The notes below the pieces were generated by a model. That model ran no database searches, was not told the DNA's origin, and saw only the letters and a list, made by a program, of their open reading frames with translations. Positions 1 to 8,952 of a stretch of DNA of 64,000 bases are shown piece after piece. Both the position numbers and the translations under genes were made by a program. How positions within the stretch are numbered: the stretch's first letter is position 1; each line of letters opens with the position of its first letter. This DNA is from UBA4459 sp963776205 (GTDB lineage Bacteria > Bacteroidota > Bacteroidia > Bacteroidales > F082), in NCBI GenBank assembly GCA_963776205.1, contig CAVZLR010000004.1, forward strand, positions 1 to 64,000, in the 5' to 3' direction.

Positions 1-905
1 ATATTGATATGGGCAGTAAATATTTCAACCCTCGTGGCAGGACAGCATTATTATCAACATTTCTACAGGCAGCCTTTTAATCAAATGGTGAAAAATGCTG
101 TTGCTTTAGAAGCAGATTATGAGGAGGAAGTTTTTATCATCAGTGATTATATACCTTATTATACAGAGTACTATTTCAGGAAATACGATCAGGAACTCCC
201 GTTTTATACCACCCGTAATAAGGATGTTTCCATTCTCGACTTTAAAAAGATGCTTTTGGGGATCGATCAGGATATAGTGATCACATCAGGATTGGATGAT
301 ATATACTTCCAGTTGATTTTAGAACAGTTTCCATATTGGGAAGGAATTTGAAACCGGGTTTACTTATGAGCAATATGTCTTTTCAAAAAATAACTTGAAT
401 ATACATACGGCGCCTGGAAGAAAGTCCATTACTGAAACTACTTTTGATAAGAATGATTATGATTGGCAATACAGTGAAGATCATATGGTAACAGATACAT
501 CTTCAGGTGATCATTTTTATTTGATGACGGCAGAAGAGACATATGGGCCTAAAATTGAAATTCCGCTGAGTGAGCTGATGGATGACATATATCAAATTAT
601 CGATATGGAAGTGGAAATAGTGGGCGCAGATGCAAACCTGAATGCTGTTATTGTGGGGGAAATTAAAAAAGGTGAAGAATTGGTACATTGGCAAGGCTCC
701 GACTTTTCAGTATTTGGTATTGAAACCGGCAAAAGCCAAAAAAATATTTCTTACCATGGATATACAAAAGGCCATGTCGGATAAAAACAAGATCAATGAT
801 CAAATCGTTAGGTTTTATATCTGGAACCGGGGAAAACAGCAATTTGCAGTTCGGTATATAAAATTATTCCTCCGGCCGGGGAACCCTGATAGATACAGGC
901 TTTAA
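1..905 (+). CDS. C-terminal part of a membrane glycosyltransferase-like protein, 5' truncated and frame-broken
   Basis: The frame is open to the left edge, so the N-terminus lies outside the window. Three consecutive reading frames (1-351, 323-784, about 740-905) join into one plausible protein. The first break is near 330-350 and the second at the seven-A run near 733-739. Joined, it contains an Asp/Glu/Tyr-rich soluble region (IISDYIPYYTEYYFRKY) and ends in a beta-rich stretch with YIWNRGK and LRPGNPDRYRL. I recall such tails from Bacteroidota GT39/PMT-like membrane glycosyltransferases, but the membrane part is not visible, so the family call is tentative. Each break behaves like one extra base. 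The stop lies against the stop of the convergent AbgT gene. It may be a true pseudogene or carry sequence errors. Confidence 0.5.
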
Positions 906-2429
906 TGTGCCAACTCACCTGGGTAATACATGGAGCTCCGGGTCCTAGCGGGAATCCAAAATATACCCATATCACCAGAAGTATCGACCATAAGATAAAG
1001 AATATAAAAGTATATGGAAGCATCGTAGATATAATGGTTCCGATACTCGCTTTTTTATCGTATTTCTGGAAAAAAGCAATGATCAGTGCAAAAAAGCTCA
1101 TCATCGGTGAAATTAGGTTGGTGACGCTGTCACCTATTCTATAAACTACCTGTGACAGTTCGGGTGAGTATCCTAGTTCCATAAACAGGGGAATAAAAAC
1201 TGGTGCCATAATAGCCCATTTGGCTGATGCACTTCCCATTGCCATATTGATTGTTCCGGCCAGAATAATGAATAATATTAATAATGGAATCGTTCCAATA
1301 TTAATACTCTCTAAGAATATGGCGCCGTTAATAGCCAATATTTCGCCTAAATGGCTCCATTTAAAATATGCAACAAACTGTGCTGCAAAAAATACAAGTA
1401 CAATATAGGCTGCCAGAGTTTTAATTGCACTACTCATACCATTAATAATGTCATTATCCGATTTAAATTTGCCTGAAGCTATTCCGTATGCAATACCACT
1501 GGCTGCTGCGAAAATGAAAAGCAAGGCAATGACTCCTTTTATCACAGGTGATTTTAAAACGCTTTCTCCGGCAATCCGTAACAAGCCATCTTCAGGGAGG
1601 GTTCCTGCCAGCACAAGCAGTGTAAGTACCAGGGTTACGATACCAGCCCATAACAATCCTTTTTTTTCTTTTTTATCCAGTTTTTTTATCTCTTCTGGCT
1701 TTTCGCTCCGGTATATTCCCCAAGACGTGGAGCCACTATCTTTTCAGTAACAAAAGTTCCTGCAAAGGCGATCAGGAAAGTGGAAACCACCATAAAATAA
1801 TAGTTGGCGGTTGGATTCACTTCATATACCGGGTCAATAATACGTGCGGCTTCCTGCGATAATCCAGCAAGAAGTGGGTCAATGGTTCCAAGGATAAGGT
1901 TAGCACTAAATCCTCCAGATACACCGGCAAAAGCTGCAGCCATGCCAACCAACGGATTTCTTCCAAGAGACAAAAAGATGGTGCCTGCCAGGGGAATCAA
2001 CAGCACATAACCGATATCGCTTGCCGTATTGCTGATCACGCCTGCAAAAACAAGTACAAAAGTCATAAGACGCTCCGGCGCAGATAACACCAACAACCTG
2101 ATAATGGCACCGATCAATCCACTGCTTTCGGCAATACCGATACCCAGCATGGCAACGATCACAATACCCAGGGGGGCAAAATCAGTAAAATTACTGACCA
2201 TCTCAAGCATGATGCGGTGCAATCCTTCTTTTGATAAAAGATTTACAGGGTTAATGGCTTCCCCGGTACTGGGATGGATAGCTGTCCAGTCGAAATACCA
2301 GGCAATACCTGAAAGAAAAAGAACAGACACGGCAAATATGGCAAACAGAGTTGCCGGGTTGGGTAAAGCATTACCAACAGTTTCTGTAATATTTAAAAAC
2401 CTGTCAAATATGTTGAATTTTTTACGCAT
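902..2429 (-). CDS. AbgT-family transporter (p-aminobenzoyl-glutamate type), broken by two indels
   Basis: Two minus-strand frames (2429-1686, and the frame covering 1656 downwards) give a roughly 510-residue AbgT-family integral membrane protein. Seen: N-terminal FDRFLNITETVGNALPNPA, many hydrophobic segments, SNTASDIGYVLLIPLAG, and C-terminal FGFPLGPGAP. The frame is lost in the A-run at 1700-1703; one more A restores KPEEIKKLDKKEKKG and joins both halves. A second lost base near 932-935 would turn GAPCIT... into GAPMYYPGELAH with a stop at 902-904; otherwise the frame runs on to 808 into the neighbouring gene. Family members export or import aminobenzoyl-glutamate or sulfonamide-like compounds; the substrate here is unknown. 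Confidence 0.8.
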
Positions 2430-2656
2430 ATCAATTCTGATGATTTGTAAAAAAACCGAAAGAGGAAATTTTGTAATAGAAAGTTGCCAAATGATGATTT
2501 ATTACTGATAAGCCGGGGTTGTGATATGTGAAAAGTAAATGCTATGAATAGTTAGGAATTTTTGACTTGTATGGACCTTTTGCGGGTTCATAAACACTAT
2601 ATTATATTGAGAAATCAAAAGATTGAGAATAATTAAAAATATTTTTAAAACACCAC

Positions 2657-2686
2657 TTGGTTTTTTAAAAAATGTTCTTACCTTTG
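2657..2686 (+). promoter_or_regulatory. Bacteroidota-type promoter of the str/S10 supercluster
   Basis: A perfect TAnnTTTG -7 element (TACCTTTG, 2679-2686) follows a TTGG -33 element (2657-2660) with a 19-base spacer. It is followed by GCAGCCCGTTTT. The same arrangement and nearly the same initial sequence precede the rRNA operon. The preceding bases 2430-2656 are AT-rich and I see no gene in them. Confidence 0.7.
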
Positions 2687-2743
2687 CAGCCCGTTTTAGC
2701 AGAGGAATATAAAACCTTCTAAAACAGTTGTATATAAAGGAAC

Positions 2744-2841
2744 CTGACAAGGTCAAACAACATAGGTTCTTTCGCAACATGATGAAAACAAGAATCATTT
2801 TGCGGTGTTTGTTCTCAAAAAGAATAACCTTCCCTTGTCAG
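2744..2841 (+). promoter_or_regulatory. Structured 5' leader RNA of the rpsL operon
   Basis: About 200 untranslated bases separate the promoter from rpsL. They contain nested complementary segments: an outer 9-bp stem CTGACAAGG (2744-2752) with CCTTGTCAG (2833-2841), a middle AGGTT (2764-2768) with AACCT (2826-2830), and an inner hairpin CGCAA.ATGAT (2773-2783) with ATCAT.TTGCG (2794-2804). A compact fold in front of ribosomal protein genes suggests a ribosomal-protein autoregulatory leader (inference). An open frame through this region from 2728 is merely an upstream extension of rpsL. Confidence 0.55.
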
Positions 2842-2892
2842 ATTTCCAGCATTTACAGCAAAAAACAGGAATTAAGTTTTAATAATTATAAC

Positions 2893-3336
2893 ATGCCAAC
2901 TATACAGCAGTTAGTTAGAAAAGGACGAAAAAAACTTGTTGACCAGAGCAAATCAAAAGCGCTGGATTCATGTCCGCAACGTCGTGGTGTTTGTGTAAGA
3001 GTTTATACCACTACACCTAAAAAACCTAACTCAGCTATGCGAAAAGTAGCCAGGGTAAGGCTGACAAATGGTAAAGAGGTGAATGCTTATATTCCCGGTG
3101 AAGGACATAATTTACAGGAACACTCCATCGTAATGATTCGTGGAGGTCGTGTAAAAGATTTACCAGGTGTTCGTTATCATATCATCCGTGGAGCATTGGA
3201 TACTTCAGGTGTTGAAGGACGCACACAGCGCAGGTCAAAATATGGTACAAAACGACCAAAGAAAAAGAGGTTAAAAATATTAAGCTTTATATATAATGAG
3301 AAAAGCAAAACCAAAAAAACGTATTATTCTTCCTGA
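2893..3336 (+). CDS. rpsL: 30S ribosomal protein S12
   Basis: Ribosomal protein S12 of the decoding centre. The start MPTIQQLVRKGRKKL and the signatures TTPKKPNSAMRKVARV, GEGHNLQEHS and GGRVKDLPGVRYH are all present. The frame as read gives 147 residues, with a foreign-looking tail after KRPKKK (RLKILSFIYNEK...) that overlaps rpsG by 41 bases. Removing one A from the run 3262-3266 would end the protein as KRPKKRG with a stop at 3272-3274 and restore a normal gap, so the tail is probably an indel artefact. Lys43/Lys88-type loop residues look wild type, with no obvious streptomycin-resistance change. First gene of the cluster. Confidence 0.95.
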   Translation: MPTIQQLVRKGRKKLVDQSKSKALDSCPQRRGVCVRVYTTTPKKPNSAMRKVARVRLTNGKEVNAYIPGEGHNLQEHSIVMIRGGRVKDLPGVRYHIIRGALDTSGVEGRTQRRSKYGTKRPKKKRLKILSFIYNEKSKTKKTYYSS

Positions 3337-3763
3337 TCCAAAATTCAATGATGTTTTGGTGACAAAGTTTGTGAACAACATGATGTTGCAAGGGAAGAAA
3401 AGTACCGCTTACAGAATTTTTTATGAAGCAATGGAAGTTGTTGCGGCCAAAACAAGTGAAGATCCTGTAGAAGTATGGAAAAAAGCACTTGCAAACGTAA
3501 CACCGGCGGTAGAAGTTAGAAGCCGCAGAATTGGTGGTGCAACATTTCAAATTCCTTCAGAAATCCGTTCCGGACGTAAAACTTCAATTGGTATGAAAAA
3601 CCTGATTGGTTTCTCACGTAAACGCCATGAGAAAAGCATGGGACAAAAACTGGCCGGTGAAATTTTAGCTGCTTATAAAGAAGAAGGTGCTGCTTTCAAA
3701 AAGAAAGAAGATACCCACCGAATGGCAGAGGCGAATAAAGCATTCTCACATTTCAGATTTTAA
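3296..3763 (+). CDS. rpsG: 30S ribosomal protein S7
   Basis: Primary assembly protein of the 30S head that contacts the 3' domain of 16S rRNA. The 155 residues begin MRKAKPKKRIILPDP and carry KALANVTPAVEVRSRRIGGA and the conserved end HRMAEANKAFSHFRF, the usual length for Bacteroidota. The start is the first ATG matching the family, 21 bases after the repaired rpsL stop. fusA follows after 22 bases. Confidence 0.96.
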   Translation: MRKAKPKKRIILPDPKFNDVLVTKFVNNMMLQGKKSTAYRIFYEAMEVVAAKTSEDPVEVWKKALANVTPAVEVRSRRIGGATFQIPSEIRSGRKTSIGMKNLIGFSRKRHEKSMGQKLAGEILAAYKEEGAAFKKKEDTHRMAEANKAFSHFRF

Positions 3764-3785
3764 TATCGAGCTGAGAACTACTTAA

Positions 3786-5906
3786 ATGGCAGAACAAACT
3801 AAAATATCTAATAATAAGCTAAGCCTTACCCGTAATATTGGGATTATGGCTCATATTGACGCTGGTAAAACCACCGTTACAGAGCGTATCCTTTATTATA
3901 CTGGTAAAAACTACAAGATCGGTGAGGTTCACGAAGGTGCTGCCACAATGGACTGGATGGTACAGGAGCAGGAGCGCGGAATTACTATTACTTCTGCAGC
4001 AACTACTGTTTACTGGGACTTGTTCAATAAAAAGCATAAGATCAATATTATTGACACGCCTGGACACGTTGATTTCACTGTTGAAGTTGAACGTTCATTA
4101 CGTGTACTTGACGGTGCAGTAGCGCTATTTTGTGCTGTGGGCGGTGTTGAACCACAATCAGAAACAGTTTGGAGACAAGCTGATAAATATAAAGTGCCAA
4201 GAATCAGTTTGGTAAATAAAATGGACAGGGCTGGTGCCGATTTTTTTGGTGTAATTGACCAAATCAAAGAAAGATTAGGTGCAAATCCGGTTCCTATTCA
4301 AATACCTATTGGTGCAGAAGAAACTTTCCAGGGAGTTGTTGATCTGGTAAAAGATAAAGCATTTATCTGGGATGATACAGACAAAGGTGTTACAATCAGA
4401 GAGATTCCTATCCCTGAGGATCTTGATGAAGTTGCACAAGCTTATAGAATGAAATTGATTGAAGGCGTGGCTGAAGAAAGCGACGAATTGCTTGAAAAAT
4501 TCATGGATGACCCGCATTCAATTACTGAAGAAGAAATGATCCACGTGATCAGAACAGCAACACTCGCTCAGAAAATCACTCCGGTGATGTGTGGTTCAGC
4601 TTTCAAAAATAAAGGAATTCAGATGTTATTGAATGCCATCATAGAATTCCTTCCAAGCCCTATGGATGTGCCACCGGTTATGGCTTTAAACCCCAGAACA
4701 GGTAAGGAAGAACTCAGAAGTCCGGATCCAAATGATCATTTTAGTGCGCTTGCATTCAAGATCGCAACGGATCCTTTCGTAGGTCGCTTAGCTTTTTTCA
4801 GAGTATATTCAGGTACACTTGAAGCTGGCTCCTATGTTTATAATGTGTCAACTGGCAAAAAAGAAAGAATTAGCAGGATCATGCAGATGCACGCCAATAA
4901 ACAAGAACCGCTTGAGAAAATTGAAGCCGGAGATATTGGCGCAGCAGTTGGTTTTAAAACCATCAGAACTGGTGATACCTTAACTGATGAAAAACATCAG
5001 ATATTATTGGAGTCAATGACATTCCCTGATCCGGTGATCAGCATTGCCATCGAACCGAAAACACAGAAAGATCTTGATAAAATGTCAGCAGCATTGGCAA
5101 AACTGGCAGAAGAAGATCCAACATTTAAAGTACGTACCGACGATGATTCAGGACAAACGATTATTTCCGGAATGGGAGAATTGCACCTGGATATATTGAT
5201 CGATCGTATGAAAAGAGAATTTAATGTCGAATGCAGTGTAGGACAGCCCCAGGTATCTTATAAAGAGAGAATTGTTGGTTCGTCTGTATTTCGCGAAGTT
5301 TATAAGAAACAAACTGGTGGTAGAGGAAAATTTGCTGATATCCAGTTTGAATTGGGCCCAATTGATGAAGGTGAAGAAGGATTACAGTTTATTGATGAAG
5401 TAAAAGGTGGAAATATCCCACGTGAATTTATTCCATCCGTAAAAAAAGGATTTCAGTTGGCCATGCAGAATGGTGTATTGGCTGGTTATCCTGTTGACAG
5501 CATGAAAATCAGGTTATTTGACGGGTCATTCCACGCTGTTGACTCCGACCAGTTATCTTTTGAGTTGGCTGCTAAAATCGGATTCAAAAATGCTGCTAAA
5601 AAGGCTAAATCAGTATTGCTGGAGCCAATCATGAAACTTGAAGTGGTTACACCTGACGATTACTTAGGTGATGTTACGGGAGACTTGAATAAGCGTAGAG
5701 CAATTGTCGAAAATGTAACTGCGAAAGTAGGTTATCAGGTGGTTAAAGCAAAAGTACCGCTATCTGAAATGTTTGGATATGTTACATCATTAAGAACATT
5801 AACCTCAGGCAGGGCCACTTCAACACTTGAGTTTAAATGCTACGAAGCTGCACCTAAGTTTGTTGAAGAGGAAGTGATAAAAAAAGTAAAAGGAATTGTT
5901 AGTTAA
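3786..5906 (+). CDS. fusA: Elongation factor G
   Basis: Translocation GTPase (706 residues). G1 AHIDAGKTT, the switch region with RGITITSAATT, G3 DTPGHVDF and G4 NKMDR are present, followed by the beta-barrel domain II and the EF-G-specific domains III-V (GMGELHLDILIDRMKREF, TGGRGKFADIQ, FGYVTSLRTLTSGRA). Full length without a break. In many bacteria tuf follows here; in this cluster rpsJ comes directly 11 bases downstream. Many Bacteroidota carry a second, divergent EF-G elsewhere; the position in the str operon points to the housekeeping copy. Confidence 0.97.
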   Translation: MAEQTKISNNKLSLTRNIGIMAHIDAGKTTVTERILYYTGKNYKIGEVHEGAATMDWMVQEQERGITITSAATTVYWDLFNKKHKINIIDTPGHVDFTVEVERSLRVLDGAVALFCAVGGVEPQSETVWRQADKYKVPRISLVNKMDRAGADFFGVIDQIKERLGANPVPIQIPIGAEETFQGVVDLVKDKAFIWDDTDKGVTIREIPIPEDLDEVAQAYRMKLIEGVAEESDELLEKFMDDPHSITEEEMIHVIRTATLAQKITPVMCGSAFKNKGIQMLLNAIIEFLPSPMDVPPVMALNPRTGKEELRSPDPNDHFSALAFKIATDPFVGRLAFFRVYSGTLEAGSYVYNVSTGKKERISRIMQMHANKQEPLEKIEAGDIGAAVGFKTIRTGDTLTDEKHQILLESMTFPDPVISIAIEPKTQKDLDKMSAALAKLAEEDPTFKVRTDDDSGQTIISGMGELHLDILIDRMKREFNVECSVGQPQVSYKERIVGSSVFREVYKKQTGGRGKFADIQFELGPIDEGEEGLQFIDEVKGGNIPREFIPSVKKGFQLAMQNGVLAGYPVDSMKIRLFDGSFHAVDSDQLSFELAAKIGFKNAAKKAKSVLLEPIMKLEVVTPDDYLGDVTGDLNKRRAIVENVTAKVGYQVVKAKVPLSEMFGYVTSLRTLTSGRATSTLEFKCYEAAPKFVEEEVIKKVKGIVS

Positions 5907-5917
5907 AACTATATAAA

Positions 5918-6223
5918 GTGAGCCAAAGAATTAGAATAAAGCTTAAATCATACGATCATAACCTGGTTGATAAATCAGCGGAAAAAATCGTAAAGGCGGT
6001 AAAGCAAACAGGTGCTGTAGTTAGTGGCCCTATACCTCTACCAACACATAAAAAGGTATTCACTGTTAACCGTTCAACTTTTGTTAACAAAAAGTCGAGG
6101 GAACAGTTTGAGCTAAGCACATTTAAAAGATTGATGGACGTTTATAATTCATCATCAAAAACAATCGACTCTTTGATGAAACTGGAATTGCCCAGCGGTG
6201 TTGAAGTGGAGATCAAAGTGTAA
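5918..6223 (+). CDS. rpsJ: 30S ribosomal protein S10
   Basis: S10 of the 30S head (101 residues), which in other bacteria also acts as NusE with NusB in rRNA antitermination. The GTG start (5918) is chosen because the family begins MSQRIRIKLKSYDHNLVDKSAEKI and no ATG is available nearby. PIPLPTHKKVFTVNRS and the C-terminal LPSGVEVEIKV are typical. It opens the S10 part of the cluster and sits 11 bases after fusA. Confidence 0.96.
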   Translation: MSQRIRIKLKSYDHNLVDKSAEKIVKAVKQTGAVVSGPIPLPTHKKVFTVNRSTFVNKKSREQFELSTFKRLMDVYNSSSKTIDSLMKLELPSGVEVEIKV

Positions 6224-6253
6224 CAAATTAGAACGGCTTAAAGATAAGTAGAA

Positions 6254-6877
6254 ATGTCAGGATTATTAGGTAAAAAAATCGGTATGACCAGCATTTACGA
6301 CGAGAATGGTAAAAACATTCCTTGTACTGTAATTGAAGCTGGACCATGCGTTGTAACTCAGGTCCGTACGAAGGAGAAAGATGGTTATGATGCGATTCAG
6401 CTGGCTTTTGAAGACCAGAAAGAAAAGCATACCAACATGGCGATGAAAGGCCATTTTGCAAAAGCAAAAACAACTCCTAAAAGATATGTTGCCGAGTTTT
6501 CAAGATTTGAAGAGAAAAAGCAACATGGCGACGTTCTTGATGTAAATGTATTCATCGAAGGTGAGTATATTGATGTGGTAGGAACTTCGAAAGGAAAAGG
6601 CTTTCAGGGCGTAGTAAAACGTTACAACTTTAAAGGTGTAAACGATGCTACTCATGGTCAGCATAACCGGATGAGAGCACCAGGATCTATTGGGGCATCA
6701 TCTTATCCGTCAAGAGTATTTAAAGGAATGCGCATGGCGGGTAGAATGGGAGGAAACAGGGTTAAACTAATTAACCTCCAGGTGATGAAGATTATTCCTG
6801 AAAAGAATTTATTAGTAGTTAAAGGAGCGGTTCCCGGTCCAAATAATTCATTAGTAATAATTGAAAGATGGAGTTAG
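6254..6877 (+). CDS. rplC: 50S ribosomal protein L3
   Basis: L3 (207 residues), an early 50S assembly protein near the peptidyl transferase centre. Starts MSGLLGKKIGMTSIYDENG; the central extension signature is clear (GKGFQGVVKRYNFKG, HGQHNRMRAPGSIGASSYPSRVFKG, MAGRMGGNRVK). The gene overlaps the start of rplD by 10 bases, which suggests translational coupling. Confidence 0.96.
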   Translation: MSGLLGKKIGMTSIYDENGKNIPCTVIEAGPCVVTQVRTKEKDGYDAIQLAFEDQKEKHTNMAMKGHFAKAKTTPKRYVAEFSRFEEKKQHGDVLDVNVFIEGEYIDVVGTSKGKGFQGVVKRYNFKGVNDATHGQHNRMRAPGSIGASSYPSRVFKGMRMAGRMGGNRVKLINLQVMKIIPEKNLLVVKGAVPGPNNSLVIIERWS

Positions 6878-7500
6878 TAGTTCATAATATTAGTGGTGAG
6901 GCAACCAGCAAGAAAGTGAAGCTGGATAAATCCATCTTTGGAGTTGAACCCAATGACCATGCGATTTACTTAGATGCAAAGCATCATATGGCAAATGCAC
7001 GTCAGGGTACACATGATTCTAAAGAGAGAAGTGACGTAATTGGAAGTACACGTAAAATTAAACGTCAAAAAGGAACAGGAACAGCACGTGCCGGAAGTAT
7101 AAAAAACCCACTTTTTAAAGGTGGTGGCCGCGTTTTCGGTCCGCACCCGCACGACCACGGTTTCAAGTTGAACAAGAAAGTTAAACGAATTGCGCGTGTT
7201 TCAGCACTTTCATATAAAGCAAAAGATGATGGTATTATTGTAATTGAAGATTTCAATTTTGAAGCTCCAAAAACAAAGCAATACGTTGAAATGCTGGAAA
7301 ATTTGAAAATAAAAGATAAGAAGACATTGTTGGTCATTAATGATACGGATATGAATGTTTTGCTTTCAGCAAGGAATATCCCCAGAACAAAAGTTGTGAG
7401 GGCCGATTCATTAAATACTTATGAGATTTTAAATGCCAATAAACTGGTATTTGTAGAAAGCTCATTGAAATCTGTTGAAACCATGTTTTCTAACAAATAA
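6868..7500 (+). CDS. rplD: 50S ribosomal protein L4
   Basis: L4 (210 residues), which lines the exit tunnel. It starts inside the rplC end (ATG 6868). Typical features are the loop RQGTHDSKERSDVIGSTRKIKRQKGTGTAR with GGRVFGPHPHDHGFKLNKK (6970-7190), and a C-terminal Rossmann-like part ending SSLKSVETMF. In E. coli L4 autoregulates the S10 operon; no equivalent leader is evident here. Confidence 0.95.
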   Translation: MELVVHNISGEATSKKVKLDKSIFGVEPNDHAIYLDAKHHMANARQGTHDSKERSDVIGSTRKIKRQKGTGTARAGSIKNPLFKGGGRVFGPHPHDHGFKLNKKVKRIARVSALSYKAKDDGIIVIEDFNFEAPKTKQYVEMLENLKIKDKKTLLVINDTDMNVLLSARNIPRTKVVRADSLNTYEILNANKLVFVESSLKSVETMFSNK

Positions 7501-7512
7501 ATCTGAAAGAAG

Positions 7513-7803
7513 ATGGGTGTAATATTAAAACCGGTGATTACAGAAAAGATGACTGACAAAGGTGAAAAGCTGAATCAGTTTGGGTTTATCGTTGATAATA
7601 CAGCGAATAAGCTGCAGATAAAAGAGGAGGTGGAAGAACTTTACGGAGTACAGGTACTTTCTGTAAACACCATGAATTATACAGGTAAAAAGAAATCACG
7701 TTTTACAAAATCAGGCGTGATCTCTGGTAAAACAAAAGCCTTCAAGAAAGCTGTAGTAACAGTTGCTGAAGGAGAAATAATTGATTTTTTTAGCAACATT
7801 TAG
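7513..7803 (+). CDS. rplW: 50S ribosomal protein L23
   Basis: L23 (96 residues), the docking site for trigger factor and SRP at the tunnel exit. The start MGVILKPVITEKMTDKGE and the loop TMNYTGKKKSRFTKSGVISG fit the family, although the C-terminus is short as usual for Bacteroidota. It lies 12 bases after rplD and 8 before rplB. Confidence 0.94.
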   Translation: MGVILKPVITEKMTDKGEKLNQFGFIVDNTANKLQIKEEVEELYGVQVLSVNTMNYTGKKKSRFTKSGVISGKTKAFKKAVVTVAEGEIIDFFSNI

Positions 7804-7811
7804 ACAAGAAA

Positions 7812-8636
7812 ATGGCTCTGAAAAAATATAAACCGACAACACCAGGTCAACGCTTTAAATTAATTAGTGCGTATGACGAGATAACAACTGCCAAACCTGA
7901 AAAGAGTTTGATAGCAAGTAAGAAACGTTCTGGTGGCAGAAACAACGAAGGTAGAATGACTGTCCGCAATATTGGCGGTGGGCATAAGAAGAAATATCGT
8001 CTTATTGACTTTAAACGCGACAAGGAAGGTATCCCTGGAACCGTGAAGACAATCGAGTACGATCCGAATCGGACGGCCCGCATCGCGCTGGTAAACTATG
8101 CAGACGGCGAAAAGAGGTATATCGTTGCGCCTCAAGGCTTAAAAGTAGGTCAGAAAATAAACGCAGGTAAAGGAGTAGCTCCTGATCTTGGAAATTCAAT
8201 GTATTTAAGTGAAATACCTTTTGGTACCGTCATTCATAACATTGAATTGCGCCCGGGACAAGGTGGAAAAATGGCAAGAAGTGCCGGATCATATGCTCAG
8301 TTAATGACAAGAGACGGAAAATTCGCCATCATCAAATTGCCTTCAGGTGAGACAAGGATGATACTGCAAACATGTAAAGCAACCATTGGAATGGTTTCAA
8401 ATGGTGATCATGGCCTTGAAAAATCAGGTAAAGCCGGAAGAAGCAGATGGTTAGGACGTCGTCCACGTGTACGTGGTGTGGCCATGAACCCTGTTGATCA
8501 CCCAATGGGTGGTGGTGAAGGAAGAGCCTCTGGAGGACATCCTCGTTCACGGAAAGGATTACCTGCAAAAGGTTACAGAACTCGTTCCAAGAAAAAAGCT
8601 TCGAACAAGTACATCATTGAAAGAAGAAAGAAATAG
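7812..8636 (+). CDS. rplB: 50S ribosomal protein L2
   Basis: L2 (274 residues), needed for subunit association and peptidyl transferase assembly. Signatures: MALKKYKPTTPGQRF, GGRNNEGRMTVRNIGGGHKKKYR, ELRPGQGGKMARSAG, and the C-terminal RGVAMNPVDHPMGGGEGRA with the universally conserved histidine, followed by a basic tail. Full length. Confidence 0.97.
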   Translation: MALKKYKPTTPGQRFKLISAYDEITTAKPEKSLIASKKRSGGRNNEGRMTVRNIGGGHKKKYRLIDFKRDKEGIPGTVKTIEYDPNRTARIALVNYADGEKRYIVAPQGLKVGQKINAGKGVAPDLGNSMYLSEIPFGTVIHNIELRPGQGGKMARSAGSYAQLMTRDGKFAIIKLPSGETRMILQTCKATIGMVSNGDHGLEKSGKAGRSRWLGRRPRVRGVAMNPVDHPMGGGEGRASGGHPRSRKGLPAKGYRTRSKKKASNKYIIERRKK

Positions 8637-8661
8637 TCATTGAACGTTAATTGAAAAGTAT

Positions 8662-8937
8662 ATGAGTCGTTCGTTAAAAAAAGGACCTTACATAGACATC
8701 AAGCTGGAGAAAAAAGTCCTGGCTAATGTAGAGTCAAATAAAAAAACGGTAGTTAAAACCTGGTCAAGAGCATCAATGATTTCTCCGGATTTTGTTGGAC
8801 AAACCATCGCTGTTCATAACGGAAACAAATTTATTCCGGTATATGTAACAGAAAACATGGTGGGACATAAGCTTGGTGAGTTCGCCCCAACACGTTTGTT
8901 CAGAGGGCATGCCGGGAAAAAGAATAAAGGAAATTAA
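8662..8937 (+). CDS. rpsS: 30S ribosomal protein S19
   Basis: S19 (91 residues) of the 30S head, which forms a complex with S13. MSRSLKKGPYIDIKLEKKV, TWSRASMISPDFVGQTIAVHNG and HKLGEFAPTRLFRGHAGKKN are diagnostic. It is 25 bases from rplB and 15 from rplV. Confidence 0.96.
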   Translation: MSRSLKKGPYIDIKLEKKVLANVESNKKTVVKTWSRASMISPDFVGQTIAVHNGNKFIPVYVTENMVGHKLGEFAPTRLFRGHAGKKNKGN

Positions 8938-8952
8938 AAAAGCACTGTAAAC

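Noticed and set aside
2728..2892. Upstream in-frame extension of rpsL (MYIKEPDKVKQHR...)
   Set aside because: S12 always starts MPTIQQL; the extension lies over the structured leader and has no similarity to known S12.
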